A stretch of 64,000 nt of DNA, taken from NCBI GenBank assembly GCA_017427405.1, contig JAFRSV010000004.1, positions 1-64,000 of the forward strand. Reading direction: 5' to 3'. Source of the DNA: Alphaproteobacteria bacterium. GTDB lineage: Bacteria; Pseudomonadota; Alphaproteobacteria; Rs-D84. The notes under the pieces are model-generated. The model made no database searches. It had not been told where the DNA came from and saw nothing but the letters and a program-made list of their open reading frames with translations. Below are positions 8,461 through 17,204 of this stretch, one piece after another (positions within the stretch are counted from its first letter, which is position 1; each line of letters opens with the position of its first letter). A program made the position numbers and the translations under genes.

Positions 8461-8578
8461 TAATCCCCTTTCCCCTGGAAAGGGGTCCGGCGGAACCGCC
8501 GGGGGGTATGGGAATTACCCCGTCCCGTCACCGCAAGCGGTGCCGTGGCCACCCATTCTTAGGAAGAAGGGGAATAGA
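8461..8578. repeat. Palindromic hairpin mosaic
   Basis: A third copy of the repeat, with CCCCTTTCC/GGAAAGGGG, CCGGCGG/CCGCCGG, GGGGTATGGG and a final AGAAGGGGAATAG like the end of the copy at 7017. It separates the target gene from the template repeat. Confidence 0.65.
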
Positions 8579-8658
8579 AAGTTTCCCGGATAAAACCGGG
8601 AAAAAAGGGTGTGTCGCCGTTTTCAGTTGCGCGCATATGCCGTGGTTTTGATGTCCGA

Positions 8659-8792
8659 ACTGCGGCTTCGCCCTGGGTGTTCAACAACACGAACAGCTCG
8701 GCGTCTGACTGTGCACTCAACTGCGCGAACAACTGCGCGAACAACGTTCGGAACAACGCGCGTTTTCGGGGCGCGGTGTTCGGTGGGGTCGC
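8659..8792 (+). ncRNA. DGR template repeat (TR) region
   Basis: Non-coding partner of the VR. It carries ten AAC codons and one GAC in VR frame, the usual design in which mutating both adenines of AAC gives many residues and never a stop. The template RNA presumably extends downstream of TR toward the accessory and RT genes, as in other DGRs. An open frame runs through TR (8611-8922) but has no good ribosome site and ends in unrelated sequence, so I treat it as incidental. Confidence 0.93.
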
Positions 8793-9060
8793 TCCTTTGG
8801 TCACTTTTACGATCAAAGAAATCGTTTCGCCAACCTGTGGGACAAAGTGTGTATGCACTTTTCGGATGGCATTTCATCCGGTTTGGAAATGCCTTGGTGA
8901 CATCAAAGGCGGGGCGACATAACCTGGACGATGACGGGGCGCATGGGTTTCATGCGGGTCCGGCCGGCCAAATACAAAACGCAGGGGATGTTTGGGCCAG
9001 TAGTTTGTTTTGTATCATGACGAACACCCACAACATCCGATAGACCAAAAGAGATGGCAA
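8793..9060 (+). other. TR-RT spacer
   Basis: 268 bp between the template repeat and the accessory gene with no convincing gene. In known DGRs the matching spacer is transcribed together with TR and is needed for cDNA priming, so this stretch is the likely 3' part of the template RNA. Local hairpins such as TTTGGAAATG near CATTTCATCC (about 8870-8892) are present. Confidence 0.4.
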
Positions 9061-9393
9061 ATGACACTTGATGAAATTCAAAACCTTGCCACAAATGATT
9101 GCCCACGGTTTTCCGTGTTCGCACACGACCAATTACCAATGCCCGGTGTCAAAAAACACCTTAGCGAGATTTTAAATCGTGAAATTCGCGTCGTTGATTT
9201 TAAAATAAAAAAATCTAAACAACGTGCCGGAACAGATTGTATGCAATTTCAATTCGTCATCGATGGCGAAGTTTGTGTCGCATTTACCGGCAGTAACGTC
9301 CTTATGGACCAAATACAATCTGCAAAAGTGAACGGGTGTATGCCGTTCGTTGGAACAATCGTAAAAATTGATAAATATTTTTCTTTTTCATAA
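9061..9393 (+). CDS. DGR accessory protein, not Avd-like
   Basis: 110 aa. Start at 9061 (MTLDEIQNL) with a GAGATGG site just upstream; the stop overlaps the RT start (TAATG), so the two are translationally coupled. It is not a four-helix Avd: the pattern is mixed alpha/beta, with EIRVVDFKIKKSKQ, DCMQFQFVIDGEVCVAFTG, and an ending VGTIVKIDKYFSFS. The GS.VL.DQI..AK...PF..TI.K..KY..FS layout reminds me of small phage proteins of unknown function. Position implies a role in mutagenic retrohoming, perhaps binding template RNA or cDNA, but this is inference. Confidence 0.7.
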   Translation: MTLDEIQNLATNDCPRFSVFAHDQLPMPGVKKHLSEILNREIRVVDFKIKKSKQRAGTDCMQFQFVIDGEVCVAFTGSNVLMDQIQSAKVNGCMPFVGTIVKIDKYFSFS

Positions 9394-10436
9394 TGAAAAC
9401 TTATAAAAACCTGTGGGAAAAATTTATTTCTGTGGAAAATTTTGAACTTGCCGCGCGCCGCGCCGTTAAAAGCAAAAAATCAAAAAATGCTGTGCGACGT
9501 TTTTTGAAAAATAAAGACCGATTGTTGAAAAAATTGCGTGAAAAAGTAATCGCCGGAAAATTTAAAACTTCGGTGTATAAAACATTTACTGTGTATGAAC
9601 CAAAACAGCGCGTTATTTATAAATTGCCACTTTATCCCGATCACGTGTTGCATCATGCATTGATAAATATACTTGGCCCAATTTGGCAAAAAATGTTTAT
9701 TCGCGATTCTTTCGCATGTATTCCGGGACGTGGGCTGCATGCCGCATCAAAACGAACTATGGATTTTGTGCGACGAAATAAATTTGTCTTGCAATGTGAT
9801 ATTAGAAAATTTTACCCAAGTATCAATCACAACAAAATGATGCATATAATCGCACGCAAAATTCATGACCGGCGGATGTTGCGGATTTTAGATGAAATTG
9901 TTCGATCGGTTGGTGGTGAAAAAAATCTGCCGATTGGAAACCTTACCAGTCAATGGATGGGGAATGTTTATATGAACGAACTGGACCGGTTCGTAAAACA
10001 GGTTTTGCACTGGCGCGATTATATTCGATATTGCGATGATTTTTGCCTATATGGAAATGATATACATGTTATCAAACGTGCCGCCGTGAAAATTCAGAAA
10101 TTTGTCGAACGTGAATTAAAAATGCTTTTTTCGCATAGTGTAATTCATCGAACTGTGAATGGAATAAGTTTTGTGGGATACAGGCACTTTAAGAAATTTA
10201 TTTTGTTGCGGCGTGCACCCGCACAAAAAATCAAAAATCGGATTTTTAATGTGATTCAATATGATGACTTTGGTGAACATGGTGTCGGACAAATTGCCGC
10301 GGCATACGGGTGGTCAAAATGGGCGTGCTGTTATAATTGGCGTAATGAATGTTTGGCGTGTGCAAAAGGAAAATCTGAACGCGCATACGTCTTTATTCGT
10401 AAAAAGTTGCTTCATGATGCGATAAATTTGAATTGA
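9393..10436 (+). CDS. DGR reverse transcriptase
   Basis: 347 aa reverse transcriptase that copies the TR RNA with adenine-specific errors to rewrite the VR. Visible RT blocks: QRVIYKLP, LGPIWQKMFIRDSFACIPGRGLHAA, LQCDIRKFYPSINH (catalytic Asp), the DGR hallmark IGNLTSQ (group II introns have QGxxxSP), and YIRYCDDFCLYG with the catalytic DD pair. Length and the absence of maturase or endonuclease domains fit DGR RTs. It is the last gene of the set, followed by tRNA-Ser. All catalytic residues I can check are present, so it is likely active. Confidence 0.95.
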   Translation: MKTYKNLWEKFISVENFELAARRAVKSKKSKNAVRRFLKNKDRLLKKLREKVIAGKFKTSVYKTFTVYEPKQRVIYKLPLYPDHVLHHALINILGPIWQKMFIRDSFACIPGRGLHAASKRTMDFVRRNKFVLQCDIRKFYPSINHNKMMHIIARKIHDRRMLRILDEIVRSVGGEKNLPIGNLTSQWMGNVYMNELDRFVKQVLHWRDYIRYCDDFCLYGNDIHVIKRAAVKIQKFVERELKMLFSHSVIHRTVNGISFVGYRHFKKFILLRRAPAQKIKNRIFNVIQYDDFGEHGVGQIAAAYGWSKWACCYNWRNECLACAKGKSERAYVFIRKKLLHDAINLN

Positions 10437-10493
10437 ATTTTATTTGCGTTTTTGAAAAAAATGCTATAACATACGACCATAAACAGCAGTTCC

Positions 10494-10587
10494 GGATGGT
10501 TGGCAGAGCGGTTGAATGCATCCGACTTGAAATCGGACAAGGTATGAAATAAGACCTTCGGGGGTTCAAATCCCTCACCATCCGCCA
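10494..10587 (+). tRNA. tRNA-Ser (anticodon TGA)
   Basis: 94 nt class II tRNA: acceptor GGATGGT/ACCATCC, anticodon stem CCGAC-TTGAAA-TCGG with TGA, long variable arm around AAGGTATGAAATAAGACCTT, T-arm GGGGGTTCAAATCCC, discriminator G and encoded CCA. Confidence 0.96.
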
Positions 10588-10622
10588 TAAATTTAACCCG
10601 CCGAGTGGCGGGTTAAATTTAT
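10587..10622. terminator. Bidirectional terminator after tRNA-Ser
   Basis: A 16-bp perfect stem, ATAAATTTAACCCGCC, with loop GAGT and its complement. It begins at the last base of the tRNA and lies before the end of the leftward acyltransferase gene. Confidence 0.7.
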
Positions 10623-10654
10623 GATAAAAGGTGGGTAATTTTTTGAACCCCGCA

Positions 10655-11566
10655 CTACGCATGTTTCTTACCAAAAAAATCATAGAAATTAAACCACTGG
10701 GTTGGGGCGGCGATGGCGGCGCTTTCCAAAAATTCGGCAAAGCCGTTCGCCATATTGTGGACATTTTTGTCATCTAATTTTTTAATAACCAATTTATACT
10801 TTTCGGCACCAATGTTTAATAAGGCCACCGCAAATACGGGGTGCGACATGGCGCGCGCAAACCTGAACACACCCATCGGCAATTCGCAATCGCGCCCGAT
10901 TATTTGTGCGTGTATCGTCTTGCCCGGCGTTGCGGCGGATACCCGATCGCCCGCCATCATAACCAATTCGCCGTTAGCCAGGGAATCAAACATTTCGCCG
11001 GCCGTTCCAACATTCATATCTTCCACCGCATGAATAATTGTGTTTGGTCGTACGGAATGTGCGGATATAAACCGATAAAAAACGCCTGATTGCCTGACTT
11101 GTTGAAATGCGTGAATTTTTATATCTTGGCCACCGGGAAACGCGGACAATGCACCGATATTACCGACATGACCGCAAATTAAAAACGCACCCATCTTTTG
11201 TTTAATCAGATTTTGAAATTCGCGCCAATCGGCATCTTCTTGGACAACAAATTGTATGCGATTTTTTTTGTCGCACATCGCCACCATTTTATCGACCAAG
11301 GAATCCGCAAAACACCGAATATGCCGCGCGGGGGAAAACGTGGTTGGTTCCATGTTATGTGCAATTTGATATTCATTCAGAATTCGCCGATATTCATCGG
11401 AAAACCGCCTGGCGGATTTTGCGCCCATACCAATTATGGTTGCAATAATGCGCACCCAAAATTTCATAAATCGTATGCCAAAAATTCGGTACACCCACAA
11501 CAACAGTCCCAATCGCCAAATGCCCGCACCGCGTTCCTGTTGCTGATACCATTTCCCTGTGTTCAA
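10655..11566 (-). CDS. LpxL-type acyltransferase of the aryl-polyene cluster
   Basis: 303 aa, related to the lauroyl/myristoyl acyltransferases (LPLAT superfamily) that work on the inner face of the inner membrane. A hydrophobic N-terminal stretch (about residues 17-45) anchors it. The region LICGHVGNIGALSA stands where the HxxxxD/E acyltransferase box usually lies, here ending in GALS rather than an obvious acidic residue. VMMAGDR and PTQWFNFYDF are typical later motifs. In aryl-polyene clusters this enzyme is thought to attach the polyene acyl chain to its lipid or sugar carrier. It is divergent from the PPTase gene 40 bp away. Confidence 0.75.
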   Translation of the reverse strand: MNTGKWYQQQERGAGIWRLGLLLWVYRIFGIRFMKFWVRIIATIIGMGAKSARRFSDEYRRILNEYQIAHNMEPTTFSPARHIRCFADSLVDKMVAMCDKKNRIQFVVQEDADWREFQNLIKQKMGAFLICGHVGNIGALSAFPGGQDIKIHAFQQVRQSGVFYRFISAHSVRPNTIIHAVEDMNVGTAGEMFDSLANGELVMMAGDRVSAATPGKTIHAQIIGRDCELPMGVFRFARAMSHPVFAVALLNIGAEKYKLVIKKLDDKNVHNMANGFAEFLESAAIAAPTQWFNFYDFFGKKHA

Positions 11567-11572
11567 AGTGAC

Positions 11573-11600
11573 TTGCCTTTGGTTGTTTTTATTTTATAAT
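11573..11600 (+). promoter_or_regulatory. Promoter of the PPTase gene, possibly leaderless
   Basis: TTGCCT at 11573-11578, 16-nt spacer, TATAAT at 11595-11600. The start of transcription would fall at about 11607, which is the ATG itself, predicting a leaderless mRNA; no ribosome site is visible. Confidence 0.55.
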
Positions 11601-11606
11601 CGTTTC

Positions 11607-12101
11607 ATGCAGGTATTTATAGCAAACATTGATTCAATAAGCAAGAACACCGATGATTTTGTGACACTGTTGCCGGTCGGCGACCGTGCACGCGCGACAA
11701 AATTCCAAAAACGAACGCGCAAATTGCAATTTATCCTTGGACATTTAATGGTGGCGAACATCGGCAAAAAATATACATCTATCGCGCACAGGGATAAATT
11801 GGTCGTCGTCGCAACCGCTTCAAATGCGCACCTTGGTGTTGATATAGAAAATGTATCGGTTAAACGTGACTTTGTTGCGGCGGCCGAACTTATGGGTGAA
11901 AATCCACCAAAAACATTATTTGATTTTTATAAAATGTTCACGAAATCCGAGGCGATATATAAACTGGGGATCACGCCGGCGTGCACCCATTTTATAACAT
12001 ACGGCGATTATTTAATCTGTGTTGTGGCAAATAAAAAATTTGCAATGCCGCGCGTGCATAACTTTGATGTTGGGTCAATTTTGACGGCGAAACAGGAATA
12101 A
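11607..12101 (+). CDS. 4'-phosphopantetheinyl transferase
   Basis: 164 aa enzyme that moves the phosphopantetheine arm from CoA to the serine of acyl carrier proteins. Mg-binding and catalytic motifs are present: LGVDIENV and FTKSEAIYKLG (the WxxKEA-like box). It is short, Sfp/AcpT-like but trimmed at the N-terminus. Start at 11607 is the only ATG before conserved sequence. Its natural clients are the two ACPs at 17708 and 17969. The 3' end overlaps the convergent exporter gene by 27 bp. Confidence 0.85.
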   Translation: MQVFIANIDSISKNTDDFVTLLPVGDRARATKFQKRTRKLQFILGHLMVANIGKKYTSIAHRDKLVVVATASNAHLGVDIENVSVKRDFVAAAELMGENPPKTLFDFYKMFTKSEAIYKLGITPACTHFITYGDYLICVVANKKFAMPRVHNFDVGSILTAKQE

Positions 12102-14222
12102 AGATATCAAATACCCAAATGTCAATCCCAATCCCAGTGTAATACCCATTGATTGAATTAAAAAGAAACTTGCAAACGCCAATATTCCAAACCCAACCAA
12201 ACTGGTCAGGAAAGAAAACAAAACCGGCTTTATTTCGTGGTTGTCCACTGCGTTAATATGAAAAATCGAATAATCCAAGGTTAGACCAATAACTATGAAC
12301 AAACTTAATAAATGAAAGAATGTTATCGGTTGTCCAAACCATGTTAATACTGCGGCGGTTAGTCCAATGGCCAATACGGATGGTGCCAAATAAATCAAAG
12401 CTTTTTTCCTGTATAAAAACAGTAATAATAACAACAGGGCAACACCGCATACGGCCAATAATTGATACGATTCATGCGAATACCGTTCCATCAAATCGGT
12501 CATTTGTTGCGCGGGCGAAATGGTTATCGCATTTGGTGACGTCGTTGCAAAATCGGTATCAACGTGTGCAACAAGATACATATATTTTCCATCATCAAAC
12601 ATAAATTTTCCCAGTAGATTTTCCAATGTTTTATTGTCGCGAATATCCGAAATTTGAATGGCCGGCGTTTCAACAAATTTTGGTGTCGTCCGAAGTCCAA
12701 GTTCTTTTTGAATTTTTCGTGATTCCGATTTATATAACGCACGAATTAGGTTTTGATTTTCAATTTGCCTTTCGATTGATGGAATAATTGTTGCGATATC
12801 AAAAAAATATCCTGATTCATCTTTGATTATTTCAGAAGTGCGTAAAGCATCGTTTAATGTTTCGCCACGAATAAGTAAAAATTTAGACGTGTTTACCCCG
12901 TTCAGGTCTTGCATTAGCGATTCTGCGGCCAATAGTTCCGAATTTGGTCTATATAATTGCGACATATTATTTTGCGTTTTTATAAAAGGTATCGTCGCGA
13001 CTATCGCCAAAATTATTGCACCGATTACAAACGGACGATATTTTTTAGAAACGGCATGTGGTACCTTTACGGATGTTTTTTTTGCATCTATTTTTGTCGG
13101 CATAAATATCCGCCAACCCAAATAAATCGCGGCAAGCCCGGTAACGGTAAACACGGAAATCTGTTGCAACAAAGATACCCCGGAAAAAGCCAGTGGCAAA
13201 AAGCACACAACCGTCGTTAAAAAAGAATGCAAAATGTTTTTATGGATATTGTTGGCGTCTTTGTGAATTATTGCAGTAATGAAATGGAACGAATAATCTA
13301 TGCCCAATCCAATCAATGTCACACCAAACACAAATGTCAAAATATGCGGTTCGGCAAAGCATAAAAATAAAGCCATCGCCCCGGATACAAACCCTAATCC
13401 CAAACTTAATACAACGGGCACCAGTGTGGCGGTTCTGCGAAATAATAACCAATTTAGCAATATGGCCATGGCCAACGCCAGAAATGAAAAAACACTTAAT
13501 TGCAATTTGCTTGTTTGAGTCATATTCGCAGTGTGCATCGGGATTCCAGACAAGAAAACCCGCACATCATCACCGTTGTATTTTTTTGTCATATTCGTCA
13601 AAGAATCAACGGTTTTTACCATGTCGTTCGTGTCGCGTGCACCAACATCCACGGAAATCAAAATATAATGATTGGGTGCAACATATTGCCATAAAAAACC
13701 ATCGCGCGCGGTCCATTTGCCGTTCGCCAATTTCAATTCGTTTACATAATTTGTGGCCAAAAGAAAGGGGTCGTCGGTCAAACTTAAAACACTTGGCGCC
13801 ATTGAACCCGAAACAGTTGCAACCGCATTATCCGTAATTTTGCCAAATTCACCATTTTGAAGTATTTCGCGATAATTCGAACTTAAAAAAGAATTCTTGT
13901 GAATACGTAATTGGTTGATTGTATCAGATACAGAAAAATCTGTGGTTATAACCGATAAATTATCAAATTCATCCGCACCCAAAACGCGTGTTATTTCTTT
14001 CGCGGTCTGTTTCGCGGTGTTTAGATTTTCAGATTTAATGACAACGTTAACAACATTTGAAAATTTGTTTGTTAAATTCCCAATCGGCCAATCGGCATAA
14101 TTTATTTCAATCAAAGAATTAAGGTTGGTTTGAATTGACAACGGCATACGCCAAAGGCAAGTCGCCAAGAAAGCCCCCAAACACACGATTCCAAAAATAA
14201 TTTTTTTAACATTTAATTTCAT
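12075..14222 (-). CDS. MMPL/RND-family exporter of the aryl-polyene cluster
   Basis: 715 aa inner-membrane transporter with two repeats, each made of one transmembrane helix, a large periplasmic domain and five more helices. GIDYSFHF (about residue 310) and LTLDYSIFHI (about 650) are the paired intramembrane Asp motifs used for proton coupling in MMPL proteins. Such a transporter is a constant member of aryl-polyene and xanthomonadin clusters and is thought to move the lipid-linked product toward the outer membrane. It overlaps the upstream glycosyltransferase-LolA gene by 17 bp, so it is co-translated. Confidence 0.85.
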   Translation of the reverse strand: MKLNVKKIIFGIVCLGAFLATCLWRMPLSIQTNLNSLIEINYADWPIGNLTNKFSNVVNVVIKSENLNTAKQTAKEITRVLGADEFDNLSVITTDFSVSDTINQLRIHKNSFLSSNYREILQNGEFGKITDNAVATVSGSMAPSVLSLTDDPFLLATNYVNELKLANGKWTARDGFLWQYVAPNHYILISVDVGARDTNDMVKTVDSLTNMTKKYNGDDVRVFLSGIPMHTANMTQTSKLQLSVFSFLALAMAILLNWLLFRRTATLVPVVLSLGLGFVSGAMALFLCFAEPHILTFVFGVTLIGLGIDYSFHFITAIIHKDANNIHKNILHSFLTTVVCFLPLAFSGVSLLQQISVFTVTGLAAIYLGWRIFMPTKIDAKKTSVKVPHAVSKKYRPFVIGAIILAIVATIPFIKTQNNMSQLYRPNSELLAAESLMQDLNGVNTSKFLLIRGETLNDALRTSEIIKDESGYFFDIATIIPSIERQIENQNLIRALYKSESRKIQKELGLRTTPKFVETPAIQISDIRDNKTLENLLGKFMFDDGKYMYLVAHVDTDFATTSPNAITISPAQQMTDLMERYSHESYQLLAVCGVALLLLLLFLYRKKALIYLAPSVLAIGLTAAVLTWFGQPITFFHLLSLFIVIGLTLDYSIFHINAVDNHEIKPVLFSFLTSLVGFGILAFASFFLIQSMGITLGLGLTFGYLISLFLFRRQN

Positions 14223-15504
14223 CGGGCGAATCCGTTTTTATGCGTTTGAAATCAATCGTAATAGCCATACCATTTTTATATGCGATAACAATTTGTTTCA
14301 AATCTTTTGTATCCCCGGTCAGTGTCAAAGATTCCAAAAATTCGGCCACAGCGGAAATTTTTGGTGTCGCAACCAACACCCAATTCTTTTTAATTTCCGT
14401 ATAATCCGCGTTAAAAGCGGTCAAAAACATGCCCATGTCGCCGTCCATCATATCTTTTATCATGGATTGAACCTGGGAAAAATGGGGCAGGGCGGATAGC
14501 GCATTCGTATCGCCATTTATACAATATGAATCCAGTGTAGACGTGAAATCAAATGCGTTTGGTTTTTGCTGTTTCCATTTAAAGCCTGCGCCCTTTACAA
14601 ATTTGACGGTGCCGGTTGCACGAAAAGTTTTGGTCGATTCCGGCAAAGTTTTTGTTTGCGTATACGATGCGTGCACGGTTCCCAAATTGTCGGTAAAGTT
14701 TTTTAATGTGGCGGGCATTTCGGTGATATTTTGCGCATTGGCGGCGCCACAGATTATCATTGACACCAAAAATAAATTTTTAACCTTTTTGAACGCTTTC
14801 TTAATCAACCACCACGGCAATCCACAACATAAATATATATGCAATAAACTTATGTAAAAATTATCGCGCCAAACATGGAAATGTGATATTCCGGTTTCGG
14901 GGTATATAACACGCGTTTCCGTGGTGACAATCCGGACCCCCGCGCGGTACAGTTTTACAAAAATTTCAATATCAATACCCATACGCAAAAAATGCAAAGA
15001 TGATAATACGCGTTCGGTTTCGGCCAATGGATACACACGAAATCCGCACATAGCATCGGGCATATGCCGGTTCATTGTTTCAACCGCCACCCAAAAATTT
15101 GTAATCTTGCGACCAATCAACCGGGACCGTGGTGCCGATGAATCATACACCGGTTGCCCCATAACAAGTGCGTTTGGATTTTTTCGTGCAATTTCTATGA
15201 ATTTTGTAATGTCATTTATATCATGTTGCCCATCCGCATCAATTTGTAGCGCATTCGAAAACCCAAGTTGTAATGCCTTTCTAAACCCGGTTATCATGGC
15301 GGCACCCTTGCCGGCATTCTTTTCGTGTTTTATATATGTATAGCCGTATTTTATACATGTTTGTTGTAATTTTTCTGATTGTTTTTTCGCACTGCCGTCA
15401 TCGACAACAATAACCGGAATTTTATATTCGGAAATCTTCTCGGCAACCCCAACAAATGCATCCGCATGATTAAAACAAGGTATTATTATGACGGGCTTAA
15501 ACAT
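14206..15504 (-). CDS. Fusion: family 2 glycosyltransferase + LolA-like carrier
   Basis: 432 aa. Residues 1 to about 240 are a GT-A glycosyltransferase of the dolichol-phosphate-mannose-synthase kind (IPCFNHADAF, VIVVDDGS, ALQIDADGQHD). Residues about 255-432 read as a separate exported protein: a signal-peptide-like stretch (NLFLVSMIICGAANA), then a LolA-type fold (FRATGTVKFVKGAGFKWKQQKP). In aryl-polyene clusters GT2 and LolA-like genes are normally neighbours; here one frame covers both with no stop between. Either the two are fused through a membrane helix, or an internal start (ATG in VSMIIC) makes LolA alone. The stop overlaps the exporter start. Confidence 0.8.
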   Translation of the reverse strand: MFKPVIIIPCFNHADAFVGVAEKISEYKIPVIVVDDGSAKKQSEKLQQTCIKYGYTYIKHEKNAGKGAAMITGFRKALQLGFSNALQIDADGQHDINDITKFIEIARKNPNALVMGQPVYDSSAPRSRLIGRKITNFWVAVETMNRHMPDAMCGFRVYPLAETERVLSSLHFLRMGIDIEIFVKLYRAGVRIVTTETRVIYPETGISHFHVWRDNFYISLLHIYLCCGLPWWLIKKAFKKVKNLFLVSMIICGAANAQNITEMPATLKNFTDNLGTVHASYTQTKTLPESTKTFRATGTVKFVKGAGFKWKQQKPNAFDFTSTLDSYCINGDTNALSALPHFSQVQSMIKDMMDGDMGMFLTAFNADYTEIKKNWVLVATPKISAVAEFLESLTLTGDTKDLKQIVIAYKNGMAITIDFKRIKTDSPDEIKC

Positions 15505-15506
15505 CT

Positions 15507-17204
15507 TTATTCCTTTATAACAATTTTACCGGCTGAATACTTTACATCGCCATTTTCATAACAGAAACTAAATTCATCTTCATTTAATTTATTTAGTTCA
15601 AAATGCACCATTGTATCCGGCAGAATTAAATTGGTAAATTTTAGTTTTATAATATCATAAGTTTTAACATTTTTATGAAAAAACATTTGAATGAATTTAA
15701 TAACGAAATGCAGTTGCATCACACCCGGTAAAATAGGGCAATTTTCAAAATGTCCCTTGAAATATGCGGAATCCCCTAAAAAGATAAAATCCGCGGATAA
15801 AAAATTGTCATTTTTTACCAAGTTTTTTGCGATTGGTTCTGCCACGGTGGAACGCAAAATTTCGGCAATTTCGGACTTTAATATCTTGCCTTGGGTATTC
15901 ATCGGTATTTTATTAACAATTCTAATTTTTCGTGGCAATGCGACACTTGGAAAATACGCCGATAGCCAATTTTTTATATCTAATACAAATTCATGCCGTC
16001 CATGCACGGTTATAAAATCTTTGCCCGCATCGGTTAGGGTTAAAACGCACCCAATAACGATTCGGCCATTTTGATTTATGGTCGTCACATAACAACCATC
16101 AACGAATTTATGCGCCCCCAATTTTTCTTCATATTCAGGCAACGATATCCGTTCTTCGGCAATTTTAACAATTCTGTCTGCACGCCCCTTTAACAAGAAT
16201 TGCCTTTCATTTTGCATCTCTATCACATCCGACATTTGAAAAGGACGCGCGCAACAAAAATCCGAATCCGCAATTATACAATTATTTTCATCTAAACCGA
16301 TTTTAACATCATCAAAAACCGTCCAAGACGACCCGTCTTTCTGTTGCCGAAATGCAATGCCACCGGTTTCGGTACTGCCAAAAACCTCAAAAGGTGATAC
16401 GCCAAAGATTTCGAATGCTTTTTGCGATGTTTCAGGCCTTAACAAACTGCCCGAAGAAAAAATGCCAATGCAATTATTTGGAAAATCATATTGGTTTTGG
16501 TATTTTGTTATACCGTCCAAGAACGAAGGTGTGGTCGCAAATAATACATTGGCAAATTTATGTTGCGATGCCTGTAATTCTTCGGGTGTAAAAATCATAC
16601 CCGTATCAATTGCGATGCCGGCGGAAAGTGGAATTAAAAACCGCCACAACAAACCGTACATATGATACGGCGCGATTGATGCAATCATCACGGGATTTTT
16701 GGCAAAATTATCGTGTTGCATTTTATTATGCATGGCAACTTCGGCCGCCAGGTTATGAAATGTTTTACAGATTTTTTTGGGCACCCCTGTACTGCCCGAA
16801 GTGAAAAAATATATCAATCGGTCATCCATATCACAGAAATCCCAATTGCCACCAAAATTTTGATCGATATCAACAAATGTAAAGCCGGCAAAATCAAATT
16901 TTTGGTCGGTCACAATTATGTCGGTCAATTCACGCAGTGTATCGATATTTTGTTCCGTTAGCATCGCGGGCAAAATCACATCTTTGCCGGCCTGCATCAA
17001 CCCCATAAATGTCACATAAAACATATAAATATCATTTGGAATAAATAAAATCACCGTCTTGGCATCCGTGCGGGCAAATATATTCGCCATGCGCGCAACA
17101 TCGTTTGAAAATTCATGGAACGACACACCCGTCCCACCGCGATAGAAAACCGTCCGTGTCGGTGTGATATTATTGATAAAAAATTTATTTATTTCCGCAA
17201 ACAT
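15507..17204 (-). CDS. Fusion: acyl/aryl-AMP ligase + hotdog dehydratase
   Basis: 565 aa. The first about 450 residues are an AMP-forming ligase (FTSGSTGVPKKICKT as the P-loop-like motif, FEVFGSTETGG, and a late LKGRADRIVKIAEERIS hinge). The last about 110 residues are a FabA/FabZ-like hotdog domain with FKGHFENCPILPGVMQ. In aryl-polyene systems the ligase loads the aryl starter on an ACP and the dehydratase makes each double bond. Start at 17204 (MFAEINKFF) fits the ligase family. It overlaps the upstream membrane-protein gene by 20 bp. Confidence 0.87.
   Translation of the reverse strand: MFAEINKFFINNITPTRTVFYRGGTGVSFHEFSNDVARMANIFARTDAKTVILFIPNDIYMFYVTFMGLMQAGKDVILPAMLTEQNIDTLRELTDIIVTDQKFDFAGFTFVDIDQNFGGNWDFCDMDDRLIYFFTSGSTGVPKKICKTFHNLAAEVAMHNKMQHDNFAKNPVMIASIAPYHMYGLLWRFLIPLSAGIAIDTGMIFTPEELQASQHKFANVLFATTPSFLDGITKYQNQYDFPNNCIGIFSSGSLLRPETSQKAFEIFGVSPFEVFGSTETGGIAFRQQKDGSSWTVFDDVKIGLDENNCIIADSDFCCARPFQMSDVIEMQNERQFLLKGRADRIVKIAEERISLPEYEEKLGAHKFVDGCYVTTINQNGRIVIGCVLTLTDAGKDFITVHGRHEFVLDIKNWLSAYFPSVALPRKIRIVNKIPMNTQGKILKSEIAEILRSTVAEPIAKNLVKNDNFLSADFIFLGDSAYFKGHFENCPILPGVMQLHFVIKFIQMFFHKNVKTYDIIKLKFTNLILPDTMVHFELNKLNEDEFSFCYENGDVKYSAGKIVIKE

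Noticed and set aside
8611..8922. Open frame through the template repeat as a second variable protein
   Set aside because: It has no good ribosome site or signal peptide, its flanks do not match the target protein, and TR is expected to be open because it is read in VR frame.
9393..10436. Group II intron or retron reverse transcriptase
   Set aside because: No maturase or endonuclease domain, no intron ends, IGNxxSQ in place of QGxxxSP, and a matching adenine-biased VR/TR pair beside it.
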